A stretch of DNA of 28,620 bases from JAAZAI01 sp050942875 (GTDB lineage: Bacteria > Verrucomicrobiota > Kiritimatiellia > RFP12 > UBA3636). Where the stretch lies: positions 1 to 28,620 of the forward strand of contig JBMNOD010000038.1 of assembly GCA_050942875.1 (NCBI GenBank), written 5' to 3'. The notes under the pieces were generated by a model that made no database searches, had not been told where the DNA came from, and saw only the letters and a list, made by a program, of their open reading frames with translations. A program made the position numbers and the translations under genes. This document shows, one piece after another, positions 7,065 to 14,131 of the stretch; position 1 is the stretch's first letter, and each line of letters starts with the position of its first letter.

Positions 7065-8393
7065 TCACCCCTGCACGCTGAGCGCGGCGGCGGCGACGGC
7101 CTGGCCGAGGCGCTTGGCTTTTTCGTCCGGCATGAAGATCTTGATCTTCGCGCATTCGGGGTAGTGCTGGCGAACGGTCTCGCGGGCGGCGTCGAGCATG
7201 ATCTCGCCGCCGCGACCCGACGTGACGCGTCCGAGCACAAGCAGGTTGTCGTAGTCGTAGAACTCGCGGTACCAGGGGACGCTGTGCCCCAGATGCTCGC
7301 CGACCTTCGTGTAGAGGCGAATCGCGCGCTCGTCATTGTCGGTCGCGAGGCGTTGCACCTCGACGAGGCGCTCCGGCAGCTTCATGTCCTCCGGGAAGGG
7401 GATGCCGAGCTTGCCGGCGAGATAGTTCGTGGCCTGCTGCGAAAAATACATCGCGCCAACGCCGATGTCGCCGGACCATTCGTCCGCCGGGGCTTCCGGC
7501 GAGAAATCGACGGGGGCGAAGGCGAGCTCGTTGAGGCGGCCCGTGATCTGGCCGCGTCGGTCGAGGTAGCCGCCCGCCTGGCTGGATCCCATGGCCACGC
7601 CCAGCACGGCCGTGGTGCCGCCGGTCACGTAGGCGGCGAGCGCGGTGACGTCGCCATCGTTCTCGACTTTGACGGGCACGCTCCACTCCTTCTCGATCGT
7701 GCGGAACATCGACTGCGCCTCGGCGTAGCGGTCGGCCGGGATGGCGCGCAACAGCGACGCGACGCGGATCTGGTTGTCCACCACGATCCCGGCGGTGCTG
7801 CCGCCGATGGCGTCGACGCGCGGCAGATGGGCGGCGGCGGCGCGCAGGCCTTCGTTGAGCTTGCCCAAGTGGTACGCGGGGTCGGTGGCATTGCGCGGAT
7901 CCCACGGGAACTCGTCGCTGAAGGTCACCTTGCCTTCCTGGACGGCGGCGATCTTGAAGTCGCTTGCGCCAAGGTCGAAGCCGATGCGGCACCCCTTCCA
8001 GGAGATGCCGGCGCCGCGGACGGAGTCCCGGGACGCGGGGACTTCCTCGGGGCGGCAGCGGCGGATTTCCATCTCTCGCCCATAGGACTTGAACATCATG
8101 TCGCGATCAAAGTCGCGGGCACCGCCCTTCGAGTAAGCGGCTTCGACGGCCTTGCAGACCGCCTCGGGGCCGGCGAGATGCAGCTTCCAGCCGCCGGCGG
8201 CCCAGAGCACGAACTTCACGGCGCGCTCGGCCAGGCGCTGCGTGTCCGGATCGTTCTCCTGCCCGGCGGGGATCGGCAGGACGTAGCGGAAGCAGCAGCC
8301 GTCTTCACGCTCCCATGCAAAAATGAACTCGTTCAGCGCGCCACCGGTGCGCAGCTTCTTCAAATGCGACATCATCGGAACCATGCAGCTCAT
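7065..8393 (-). CDS. ROK-family protein (putative sugar kinase) with N-terminal extension
   Basis: A 442-residue protein. From about residue 136 it has the ROK/ASKHA fold: the phosphate-1 motif IGFDLGASDFKIA (137-149), GGSTAG (198-202), VENDGDVTALAA with the expected catalytic Asp246, and VLGVAMGSSQAGGY (263-276). ROK enzymes phosphorylate glucose, ManNAc, GlcNAc and similar sugars. The ROK zinc motif (GH followed by a CxCGxxGCxE cluster) is absent; the corresponding part reads ELAFAPVDFSPEAPADEW. About 135 residues precede the ROK domain and match nothing I recognise. The ATG at 8393 has GAGG about nine bases upstream; in-frame ATGs follow at 8384, 8375 and 8372. The gene begins 31 bases after tRNA-Lys on the same strand. 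Substrate unknown; it may be a non-classical kinase. Confidence 0.8.
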   Translation of the reverse strand: MSCMVPMMSHLKKLRTGGALNEFIFAWEREDGCCFRYVLPIPAGQENDPDTQRLAERAVKFVLWAAGGWKLHLAGPEAVCKAVEAAYSKGGARDFDRDMMFKSYGREMEIRRCRPEEVPASRDSVRGAGISWKGCRIGFDLGASDFKIAAVQEGKVTFSDEFPWDPRNATDPAYHLGKLNEGLRAAAAHLPRVDAIGGSTAGIVVDNQIRVASLLRAIPADRYAEAQSMFRTIEKEWSVPVKVENDGDVTALAAYVTGGTTAVLGVAMGSSQAGGYLDRRGQITGRLNELAFAPVDFSPEAPADEWSGDIGVGAMYFSQQATNYLAGKLGIPFPEDMKLPERLVEVQRLATDNDERAIRLYTKVGEHLGHSVPWYREFYDYDNLLVLGRVTSGRGGEIMLDAARETVRQHYPECAKIKIFMPDEKAKRLGQAVAAAALSVQG

Positions 8394-8424
8394 CTCGAAA
8401 TCCTCATCGTTGGCAGTTAAGTAG

Positions 8425-8500
8425 TGGTGGGACGTCCGGGAATCGAACCCGGGACCCTGTGATTAAAAGTCACATGCTCTACCGACTGAGCTAACGTCCC
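8425..8500 (-). tRNA. tRNA-Lys (anticodon UUU), CCA encoded
   Basis: The minus strand reads GGGACGTTAGCTCAGTCGG at the 5' end, a 5-bp anticodon stem TGTGA/TCACA around the loop CTTTTAA (anticodon TTT), a T arm with GGTTCGATTCC, a matching 3' acceptor strand and an encoded CCA at 8427-8425. Acceptor, D, anticodon and T stems all form. Length is 76 nt with CCA. Confidence 0.97.
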
Positions 8501-8569
8501 TGTAAAATCACCTTCGGTTTCGGCTCGCCCTCGACAAGCCGTTTCAGGCGCTTCCGAAATCGAACTGAT

Positions 8570-8598
8570 AATTAACCATTTAAAGCGCGTGGAGTCAA
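8570..8598 (-). promoter_or_regulatory. putative promoter of tRNA-Lys (and possibly the ROK gene)
   Basis: Minus strand TTGACT (8598-8593), 17-bp spacer, TTAATT (8575-8570). The mature tRNA would begin about 60 nt after the predicted transcription start. This is in the gap between the 2-hydroxyacid dehydrogenase stop and the tRNA. Confidence 0.5.
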
Positions 8599-8639
8599 TT
8601 CGATAATTTCAGTGGCGATGAGCGGGCAATAATGAACGA

Positions 8640-9581
8640 CTACCCCCCAGCCTCCAACACCAAGGCCAATTCATCGACATAGTGCAACATGTAGGCGGGA
8701 GCGACGGCGGAAACGTGCGGGTAGAGGAAGGCGTTGGGCGCCTCACGCAACGGGCTTTCCGCCGCCAGCGGCTCTTCGGCGAAGACGTCGAGAAAGGCGC
8801 CTGCAAGCCGCCCCTGGGCGAGCGCCGCGGCAAGCGCCGCTTCATCCAAAACATTTCCACGACCAAGGTTGTAGATGAACGCCGACGGTGGCAACAGCGC
8901 CAGACGCCGCCGGGCGATCAGGCGGTCGGTTTCCGGGCCGGAGGGCAGGATGCAGAGCAGGTGGTCGGCCGTGGGGAGCACGGCGTCGAGCTCGGCGGCG
9001 GCGACGACCCGGTCGTCGCCGTCAAGCCAATCGGGGCGGTCGCCTTCGGGGCGGCGGCGGATGCCGGTGATGCGGCAGCCGAAGGGCTTGAGCAGGCGGC
9101 CGACGTGGCGCCCGATGGCACCGAAGCCGAGGATGACCACATGGGCGCCGCGAACCGTGCCCACATGGCCCGAGAATCGGCGCCGCGGCCAACCGCCATC
9201 TGCGCTGGTCATGGCGGCGGCGTTCTGGATCACGCCGCGCGTGGCGCCCAGCACGAGGGCGACGGCCGTCTCGCCCATGATCAGGCCATGGAACGCGCCA
9301 TACTGCAACGACACGCTCGCGGGCGGCTCGACCTGGAAATAGTCGCGCCCGGCGGCGGGCGTGCTCAGGACCTTCAGCCGCGGCGCAAGATCGAACCACG
9401 CCTGCTGGAACGTCCAGACCAACGCGACATCGGCATCCGGAAGCGCCTTGAGAAACGCCGCCTCCGTCCGGCAGACGACAACCGTCGCGCCAGGCAGCCG
9501 ATCCCGGAGCCGCTGCGCGGCGGCCTCGGAGAACGAGAACTCCGCCACGTGGCGGTTGACGAGGAACGCGACGATGTTCAC
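8640..9581 (-). CDS. D-isomer-specific 2-hydroxyacid dehydrogenase
   Basis: A 313-residue NAD(P)-dependent oxidoreductase that interconverts 2-keto acids and D-2-hydroxy acids. The Rossmann motif is VILGFGAIGRHVG (GxGxxG at 152-157). The catalytic triad is visible: Arg241 in YNLGRGNVLDEAAL, Glu270 in DVFAEEPL, and His289 in FLYPHVSA. Length and layout fit the glyoxylate/hydroxypyruvate reductase and phosphoglycerate dehydrogenase-like group; the exact substrate cannot be read from sequence. It starts 22 bases after the stop of the SIS-domain gene with only a weak Shine-Dalgarno sequence, so the two are probably one operon, and a sugar-acid substrate is plausible. Confidence 0.87.
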   Translation of the reverse strand: MNIVAFLVNRHVAEFSFSEAAAQRLRDRLPGATVVVCRTEAAFLKALPDADVALVWTFQQAWFDLAPRLKVLSTPAAGRDYFQVEPPASVSLQYGAFHGLIMGETAVALVLGATRGVIQNAAAMTSADGGWPRRRFSGHVGTVRGAHVVILGFGAIGRHVGRLLKPFGCRITGIRRRPEGDRPDWLDGDDRVVAAAELDAVLPTADHLLCILPSGPETDRLIARRRLALLPPSAFIYNLGRGNVLDEAALAAALAQGRLAGAFLDVFAEEPLAAESPLREAPNAFLYPHVSAVAPAYMLHYVDELALVLEAGG

Positions 9582-9603
9582 GGCGCTTGCGTTCCGGATC
9601 GGG

Positions 9604-10614
9604 CTAGATGGCGTTGCCGACCTTGCGAGCGCGGGCGGGCTTGTCGAGGTTGAAACCGAGCTTGAGGCCCGCTTCGACGAGCAGGTTCCAGCCTGCCATC
9701 AGCGCGAGGAAGTTCGAATAGCCGTCGAGCAGCGGTGTCACGAGCGTGGGGAAAGGCGTGGCCTTCGGACCGATCACCACCACGGAGGCGCCGATGTTCT
9801 GGATGAAAATCTTCTCCATCGTGGCAAACTCCGTCTCGGGCGGATCGAGGAAGACGACGACATCCTCGGGGACCATGATCTCCTCGATGCCATGAAGCGC
9901 CAGCGTGCCTTCCAGATAGCGGCTGGGCTTGCGCACGATTTCGTTCGTCTTGAGCGCCAGCTCCTCGGCGACGCCGTTGTTGCGGCCGGAGAAGAAGATC
10001 GTCCCGGCGGCGGCAAACGCCTCGACAAGCGCGGGGTCGGTCTCGGCGGCCATCACGGCCTCGGCAAGCGTCGCGGCCTTGATCTTGTTCTCCTCCCATC
10101 GACCCGGCACAAGATGGGCGAGGATGGACTGATAGACAAGCGCCTGTTCGACGACGCTCTTGGTGGCGGCGACGGCTTTCTCCCAGCCGCAGGAAAGGAC
10201 GATGCAATCGCGCGCCTCCTGGTCGAGGGGCGAGCCGGCGGAGGCGGTGACGCCAAAGACGCGACCATGGTCCTGCTCGTTGAGCTTGCGCACGAGGGTG
10301 AGCGTCTCCTTCGTCTTGCCGCTGTTGGAGGCGGCAAGCACGACGTAGGACGACAGGTCGTAGTCCATCGCCTGGTAGGAGCCTTCCGTGGCGGCGGCGA
10401 TGTCGACGCCCAGACGCATGGCGGTCGAAATGAAGTTATGGGCGGGAAGAATTCGGCTGGATCCCTCGCCGGTCAGGAACACGCGACGTGCCTTGCGGAT
10501 TTCGTCCGCGAGGGCGTCAGTGCGGGAGAAGTCGAAGTTGCGGATGATGTTGGCGGTTTCGAACATTTCCGAAACGAGGGCGATATCGGGATTTTTTTTC
10601 ATCGTAGCGTCCAT
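9604..10614 (-). CDS. SIS-domain sugar-phosphate isomerase/deaminase-like protein
   Basis: A 336-residue cytoplasmic protein with two sugar-isomerase (SIS) domains, like the isomerase half of glucosamine-6-phosphate synthase, AgaS and FrlB. Numbering from the second Met (10602): VFLTGEGSSR (41-50) and the phosphate-binding ASNSGKTKET (91-100) in SIS 1; then KAVAATKS, TIFFSGRNNGVAEELALKTNEI and LEGTLALHGIEEI in SIS 2, equivalent to the GlmS 'ELK-E...E.....HGP' segment. The glutaminase domain of GlmS is absent, so it probably isomerises or deaminates an amino- or keto-sugar phosphate. Starts at 10614 or 10602 are both possible; the frame is open to 10701, but the promoter at 10690-10719 rules out a start that far upstream. 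It is followed by the 2-hydroxyacid dehydrogenase. Confidence 0.83.
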   Translation of the reverse strand: MDATMKKNPDIALVSEMFETANIIRNFDFSRTDALADEIRKARRVFLTGEGSSRILPAHNFISTAMRLGVDIAAATEGSYQAMDYDLSSYVVLAASNSGKTKETLTLVRKLNEQDHGRVFGVTASAGSPLDQEARDCIVLSCGWEKAVAATKSVVEQALVYQSILAHLVPGRWEENKIKAATLAEAVMAAETDPALVEAFAAAGTIFFSGRNNGVAEELALKTNEIVRKPSRYLEGTLALHGIEEIMVPEDVVVFLDPPETEFATMEKIFIQNIGASVVVIGPKATPFPTLVTPLLDGYSNFLALMAGWNLLVEAGLKLGFNLDKPARARKVGNAI

Positions 10615-10689
10615 TCTGCAAAAGAGCGGTTGTGTCACAGGTTGAGCTGCGAGCGAGCGATTGGTGCGGCACCCGAGCTGAAAGCCGTC

Positions 10690-10719
10690 ATTATAGGCCA
10701 CGCCTGAAGATTAGGGCAA
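10690..10719 (-). promoter_or_regulatory. promoter of the SIS / 2-hydroxyacid dehydrogenase operon
   Basis: Minus strand TTGCCC (10719-10714), 18-bp spacer, and a perfect TATAAT (10695-10690). The 5' leader to the ATG at 10614 would be about 70 nt. Confidence 0.65.
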
Positions 10720-10780
10720 GGAGGAAAAGCGAGCTTCCTATTTCCAATTTCCCGTAAACACGATAGCATGTTCCTGGTTT

Positions 10781-11773
10781 TCAATCGTTCGTGCGAGTGA
10801 AAACGGCGGCTTCGGCCATGGCCGGGGTGATGGCGTGGAGACATTCCTTGGTGTCTTTTGGGCAGATGCGCCGGTGGCAGGGTGGACACCCGTCCACGCG
10901 CAGGACGACGTGCCGGTCGCCGTAGGGGCCGGTGCGGCCGGGGAGGGTGGGGCCGAAGAGCGCCACGCATTTGACGCCGAGCGCGGCGGCCATGTGCATG
11001 GGGCCGGAGTCGTTGGTGAGGAGCGCCTCGCAGCGCGCGAGCGCGCCGAGCGATTCCGCGAGGGCGAGGCGTCCGCAGAGGTTGGCGACCGAGGCGCCGT
11101 CGCCCGCAGCGGCGGCGACGCGGTCGGCGAGCGGCGCGTCGTTCGCGCCGCCGACGAGGTAGAGCCGCGCGCCGTGGTTTTCCACGGCGCGGCGGGCGAA
11201 CTCGCCGAAGTGCGCTTCGGGCCAGTTCTTGCTGTCCCAGCGCGACGCGGGCGCGATGGCGATGCGCGGGCCGTCGCCCGCGAGCGGGGCGAGCGTATCG
11301 AGATCCACCGTCGGCACGTTGAGCGGGAAACGCGGCTCGGCGGGCGTCTCGAGGCCGAGATGGCGCACGAGGTCGAGGCATTCCTCGATGGCGTGGCGGT
11401 CCTTGTTGCGCGGGCCGGCGAGCTCGTGGTAGAGCAGCGGCGATCCTTCGCGGGCGAATGAGGGGCCGATGCGGCGCGGCGCGCGGGCGGCGCGGGCGAC
11501 GATCGCGCTCTTCGCAAGGCCCTGGAGGTCCGCGACAAGGTCGTATCGGCGCGTGCGAAGCCCGCGCAGGGCGCGCAGGAAGTCGTGGAAGCTGGAGGGA
11601 CGCGGCACCTCGACCACCTCGTCGACGCAGGCGAAGCAGCGGACGAGCGGCGCGAAGGCGGGTTGGACGGCCCAGTGGATCTCCGCGCCGAGCTGGGTTT
11701 TCAGCTCGGCGGCGGTTGGAAGCGCATGGAGCACGTCCCCAAGCGAACTGAGCTTGACGACGAGGACCTTCAT
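10781..11773 (-). CDS. glycosyltransferase family 9 (heptosyltransferase-like)
   Basis: A 330-residue GT-B glycosyltransferase of the ADP-heptose:LPS heptosyltransferase family, acting at the inner face of the inner membrane in lipopolysaccharide core synthesis. The N-terminus MKVLVVKLSSLGDVLHALP is the hallmark donor/acceptor loop of WaaC-type enzymes. The C-terminal half has ASRWDSKNWP, LVGG, LTNDSGPMHMAAALG (the nucleotide-sugar site) and FGPTLPGRTGPYG. The end carries CPPCHRRICPKDTKECL, a Cys-rich tail common in GT9 proteins. It may be WaaC, WaaF or another GT9 enzyme. No Shine-Dalgarno is seen: the bases before the ATG belong to a CTTCTCACTCCTCAC repeat. Its neighbours do not include other LPS genes. 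Confidence 0.88.
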   Translation of the reverse strand: MKVLVVKLSSLGDVLHALPTAAELKTQLGAEIHWAVQPAFAPLVRCFACVDEVVEVPRPSSFHDFLRALRGLRTRRYDLVADLQGLAKSAIVARAARAPRRIGPSFAREGSPLLYHELAGPRNKDRHAIEECLDLVRHLGLETPAEPRFPLNVPTVDLDTLAPLAGDGPRIAIAPASRWDSKNWPEAHFGEFARRAVENHGARLYLVGGANDAPLADRVAAAAGDGASVANLCGRLALAESLGALARCEALLTNDSGPMHMAAALGVKCVALFGPTLPGRTGPYGDRHVVLRVDGCPPCHRRICPKDTKECLHAITPAMAEAAVFTRTND

Positions 11774-11796
11774 GGGGTTAGTGAGGAGTGAGAAGA

Positions 11797-11831
11797 GAGG
11801 AGCTTCCGCTGGGGCTTCCGCCCCAGACCCC
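11797..11831. repeat. dispersed intergenic hairpin repeat, copy B1
   Basis: A 35-nt unit GAGGAGCTTCCGCTGGGG + CTTCCGCCCCAGACCCC, identical to copy B2 and near-identical to copy A at 6845. TGGGGC and GCCCCA pair around TTCC. Confidence 0.85.
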
Positions 11832-11862
11832 TTCTGTTAGAGCGTAGAGAGGAGAGAGAAGA

Positions 11863-11897
11863 GAGGAGCTTCCGCTGGGGCTTCCGCCCCAGACCCC
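11863..11897. repeat. dispersed intergenic hairpin repeat, copy B2
   Basis: Identical to 11797-11831 over 35 nt, with a 66-bp period between them. Followed by GGAA as in copy A. Confidence 0.85.
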
Positions 11898-12025
11898 GGA
11901 AATTTACCTGCGTAGGCGGATTGGCGTGAGTGACGTTTTTGTCCACAGAAAGGGAGGTCAAAACTGGGGTCTGGGGTGCCCCCAGCCTGAACTCCTCACT
12001 CCTCACTACGCTCTACGCTCCAACG

Positions 12026-13861
12026 CTAGCCGTACACCGGGCCGAGGAACTCGCAGGCGCGGAAGTCGTCGCCGCCGAAGCGGTTCCACATCGTCGGGCG
12101 GAAGATCTGGTTCGCCGGGACGTTGTGCATGTCGACCGGGATGCGGAGCATGGCGTTGAACGTGATCAGGTCGGCGCCGATGAGGCCGAGGCTGTTGGCG
12201 TCGTGGTTCGGCCCGATCTTGTCCATGTACTCGAAGGACGTCATGCCGTAGGGGGTCCAGTACGTCTCCGGCCAGGTGGGGTCGGTGCGCTTCGAGATGT
12301 GGTCCGCGACGGTCTTGGGCAGCTCGACGGTCTCGCCTTCGACGACGGAGCAGGTGAACTGGTTGTCCACCATGTTGTAGCGGTAGGCCGTCATCGGCAG
12401 GCCGCCCGGGGAGCGGAAGTGGCTGGAGAGGCCGTCGCCGGGGAAGTAGGTGAGGCCGGCGGCCATGTAGTGCGTGGCCTTCATGATGGCGGCGATCGCC
12501 TTCTTCTGGATTTCGGGGCTTTCGCGGTAGTGCGCGACGACCTGCTGGATCGGAGCCGAATAGGGCAGTCCGCAGGCCTTGTAGAAGTCGATGGCGTACT
12601 CGAGGGCGCCGGCGCCGGAGTTGCGCTTGTCGATGATGCCGCGCGGGCAGATCTTCTCGACGTCCTTGCCGCTGGCCTTCTTGATGCTGGCGGGCGTCCA
12701 GTTCGTGCGGATGTCGGCGAAGAGCTGGGACATGCCGCCCGAGAGGGCGTTGGCGACGACCATGCCGATGCCGTTCTTGGAGTCGTTCTCGGTGGCGACG
12801 ACCATGGAGGGGCGGGCGCCGTTCCAGTCGAACAGCGAGTTGAGCAGGGACTCCGCCACGTCGAAGTTCGGATGCCCGTCGGTCCACTGCCGCTGGCCCT
12901 GGGTGCCGGCGCCGACGGCGTTGTAGCCCTGGGACCATTCGACGTTCCTGGCGGCGAGCTTGGCGTTGCCGCGCATCAGGTCCTTGACCATGACGGCGAG
13001 GCGGCAGCACTGGTAGATGAGGTCGTCCGGCGGGAGCGGGCGCTTGCCTTCGCCGAAGTCGAACGTGAACGACGCCTTCATCCACTCGTAGGCCTTCTGG
13101 ACTTCGGCTTCGTCGTAGAAGCCGGCGTTGATGCGGGTGTCGAGGCCCGACATGTCGAACGAGGCGGAGCCCATGCCGAAGGTCTGGAGGATCTGGTTGC
13201 GGCGGAGGTCGGAGCCGATGATGCCCATCGAGACGCCGCCGATGCCGAGGAAGTTCTTGCCGCGGATCCAGCCGACGGCGGCGGCGCAGCGGGCGAAGCG
13301 CAGGAGGCGCTCGGCGACGAAGTCGTTGAGGGGGCCGTCCTCGTCCTCGAGGTCGGGGCTGTAGATGGAGAAGACGGGGCGCTTCTTCTCGTCCATCGCC
13401 GCGCAGAACGCCTTGAGCCACACGGCGCCGGGGCGGTCGGTCTGGTTGAGGCCCCACGCGGCCTGCTGCCATTCGGAGGAGCCGAGGCCCTGGCAGGCGG
13501 ACATGAGCTCGTCGCTGTAGCACCAGGAGCGGGCGACCCAGATGTTGGCGACGACGCTTTCCTTCGCGTAGGCGGCCTGGGCGACGGCGCCGGAGCGGGC
13601 GCCATAGACGATCTCGGGGGCGACGACGACGCGCACGGGGCGGCCGTCGGGCAGGCAGACGTTCCGGGTGACGAGGTCGTAGACCTTCTCGGCCATGCGC
13701 CAGGTCTTCTCGGCGGTGTCCTCGAAGGCGCCCACGCGGCCGTCGGCGACCGGGGTGATGGCAATGGTCGGCACGGGGCCGAGCAGGTCGGTTTCAAATT
13801 TCTTGAAGCCGCGCTTGGAGGCTGCGAGCTTGGCGAAGTCGGGACGAGAGGCAGTGGACAT
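12026..13861 (-). CDS. fucI: L-fucose isomerase
   Basis: A 611-residue enzyme (E. coli FucI: 591) converting L-fucose to L-fuculose, and often D-arabinose to D-ribulose; it forms a cytoplasmic Mn-dependent hexamer. The match to E. coli FucI runs end to end: WCYSDEL, NQTDRPGAVWL, GGVSMGI, YNAVGAGTQGQRQWTD, LFDWNG, VATENDSKNG, LFADIRTNW, KRTDPTWPETYWTPYG, LIGADLITFNAMLRIPVDMHNVPANQIFRP. The three metal ligands are present as E358, D383 and H579. The ATG at 13861 has AAGGTG nearby. Upstream lie a promoter (13946-13974) and a direct repeat in the 5' leader (13886-13918), suggesting repression in the absence of sugar. A Gfo/Idh/MocA gene lies upstream on the same strand but ends before a separate promoter. 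Confidence 0.95.
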   Translation of the reverse strand: MSTASRPDFAKLAASKRGFKKFETDLLGPVPTIAITPVADGRVGAFEDTAEKTWRMAEKVYDLVTRNVCLPDGRPVRVVVAPEIVYGARSGAVAQAAYAKESVVANIWVARSWCYSDELMSACQGLGSSEWQQAAWGLNQTDRPGAVWLKAFCAAMDEKKRPVFSIYSPDLEDEDGPLNDFVAERLLRFARCAAAVGWIRGKNFLGIGGVSMGIIGSDLRRNQILQTFGMGSASFDMSGLDTRINAGFYDEAEVQKAYEWMKASFTFDFGEGKRPLPPDDLIYQCCRLAVMVKDLMRGNAKLAARNVEWSQGYNAVGAGTQGQRQWTDGHPNFDVAESLLNSLFDWNGARPSMVVATENDSKNGIGMVVANALSGGMSQLFADIRTNWTPASIKKASGKDVEKICPRGIIDKRNSGAGALEYAIDFYKACGLPYSAPIQQVVAHYRESPEIQKKAIAAIMKATHYMAAGLTYFPGDGLSSHFRSPGGLPMTAYRYNMVDNQFTCSVVEGETVELPKTVADHISKRTDPTWPETYWTPYGMTSFEYMDKIGPNHDANSLGLIGADLITFNAMLRIPVDMHNVPANQIFRPTMWNRFGGDDFRACEFLGPVYG

Positions 13862-13885
13862 AAGACACCTTGCTTTCTTTATTTG

Positions 13886-13918
13886 GAGTTGAACAATCGA
13901 TTAGAGTTGAACAATCGA
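13886..13918. promoter_or_regulatory. direct repeat in the fucI leader, candidate operator
   Basis: Two copies of GAGTTGAACAATCGA (13886-13900 and 13904-13918), start to start 18 bp, lie between the fucI promoter and the start codon. Each contains TTGAACAA, whose outer TTG/CAA is symmetric. A regulator bound here would block transcript elongation or initiation. Confidence 0.5.
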
Positions 13919-13945
13919 ATGAAGGAATGAAGGATTTCATTTTCG

Positions 13946-13974
13946 ATTCTATCAAACGCCGGGGCGCGGTTCAA
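13946..13974 (-). promoter_or_regulatory. promoter of fucI
   Basis: Minus strand TTGAAC (13974-13969), 17-bp spacer, TAGAAT (13951-13946). The leader to the ATG at 13861 is about 75 nt. A short GGCAAC/GTTGCC hairpin lies just upstream at 14001-14015. Confidence 0.6.
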
Positions 13975-14105
13975 GCCTGTAAAAATCGGCCCGGAGAAGG
14001 GGCAACATCGTTGCCACCCGCACACCAAGGCGTCAGGAACCTGGGTCCAGGGTTCGTGTCCGCATCGTCGGCGGGCTTCCCTGTCCAAAACCCTGAACCC
14101 CGGCC

Positions 14106-14131
14106 CCTTTCCCGAGCTAGCTCGGGAAAGG
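14106..14131 (-). terminator. 26-bp perfect palindrome overlapping the Gfo/Idh stop codon
   Basis: CCTTTCCCGAGCT directly joined to its reverse complement AGCTCGGGAAAGG. The TAG stop of the oxidoreductase gene lies in the centre. In RNA this gives a long stem, but no U-run follows on the minus strand, so it would be a non-canonical terminator or a 3' stabilising hairpin. A 12-nt CCTGGGTCCAGG palindrome follows at 14040-14051. Confidence 0.5.

Larger units (their letters stand above)
11774..12025. other. repeat-filled intergenic region between fucI and the GT9 gene
   Basis: 252 bases with no gene. It contains two direct hairpin repeats 66 bp apart (11797-11831, 11863-11897), short GTGAGGAGTGAG/AGCGTAGAG words at both ends in opposite orientation (11781-11795 and 11992-12021), and a GGGTCTGGGGTGCCCCCAG segment near 11968-11986 that could fold. 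No promoter stood out. Confidence 0.6.

Noticed and set aside
6906..8420. 504-codon + strand frame across the ROK gene
   Set aside because: Antisense of a recognisable ROK protein; composition typical of a shadow frame.
11797..11897. CRISPR array
   Set aside because: Only two repeat copies with a 31-base gap that is itself repeat-derived, and no cas genes; they are hairpin-type intergenic repeats.
11930..13930. 666-codon open frame on the + strand across fucI
   Set aside because: fucI on the minus strand matches its family over the full length with all metal ligands; the + frame has biased Val/Gly/Asp/Arg composition and no domain.
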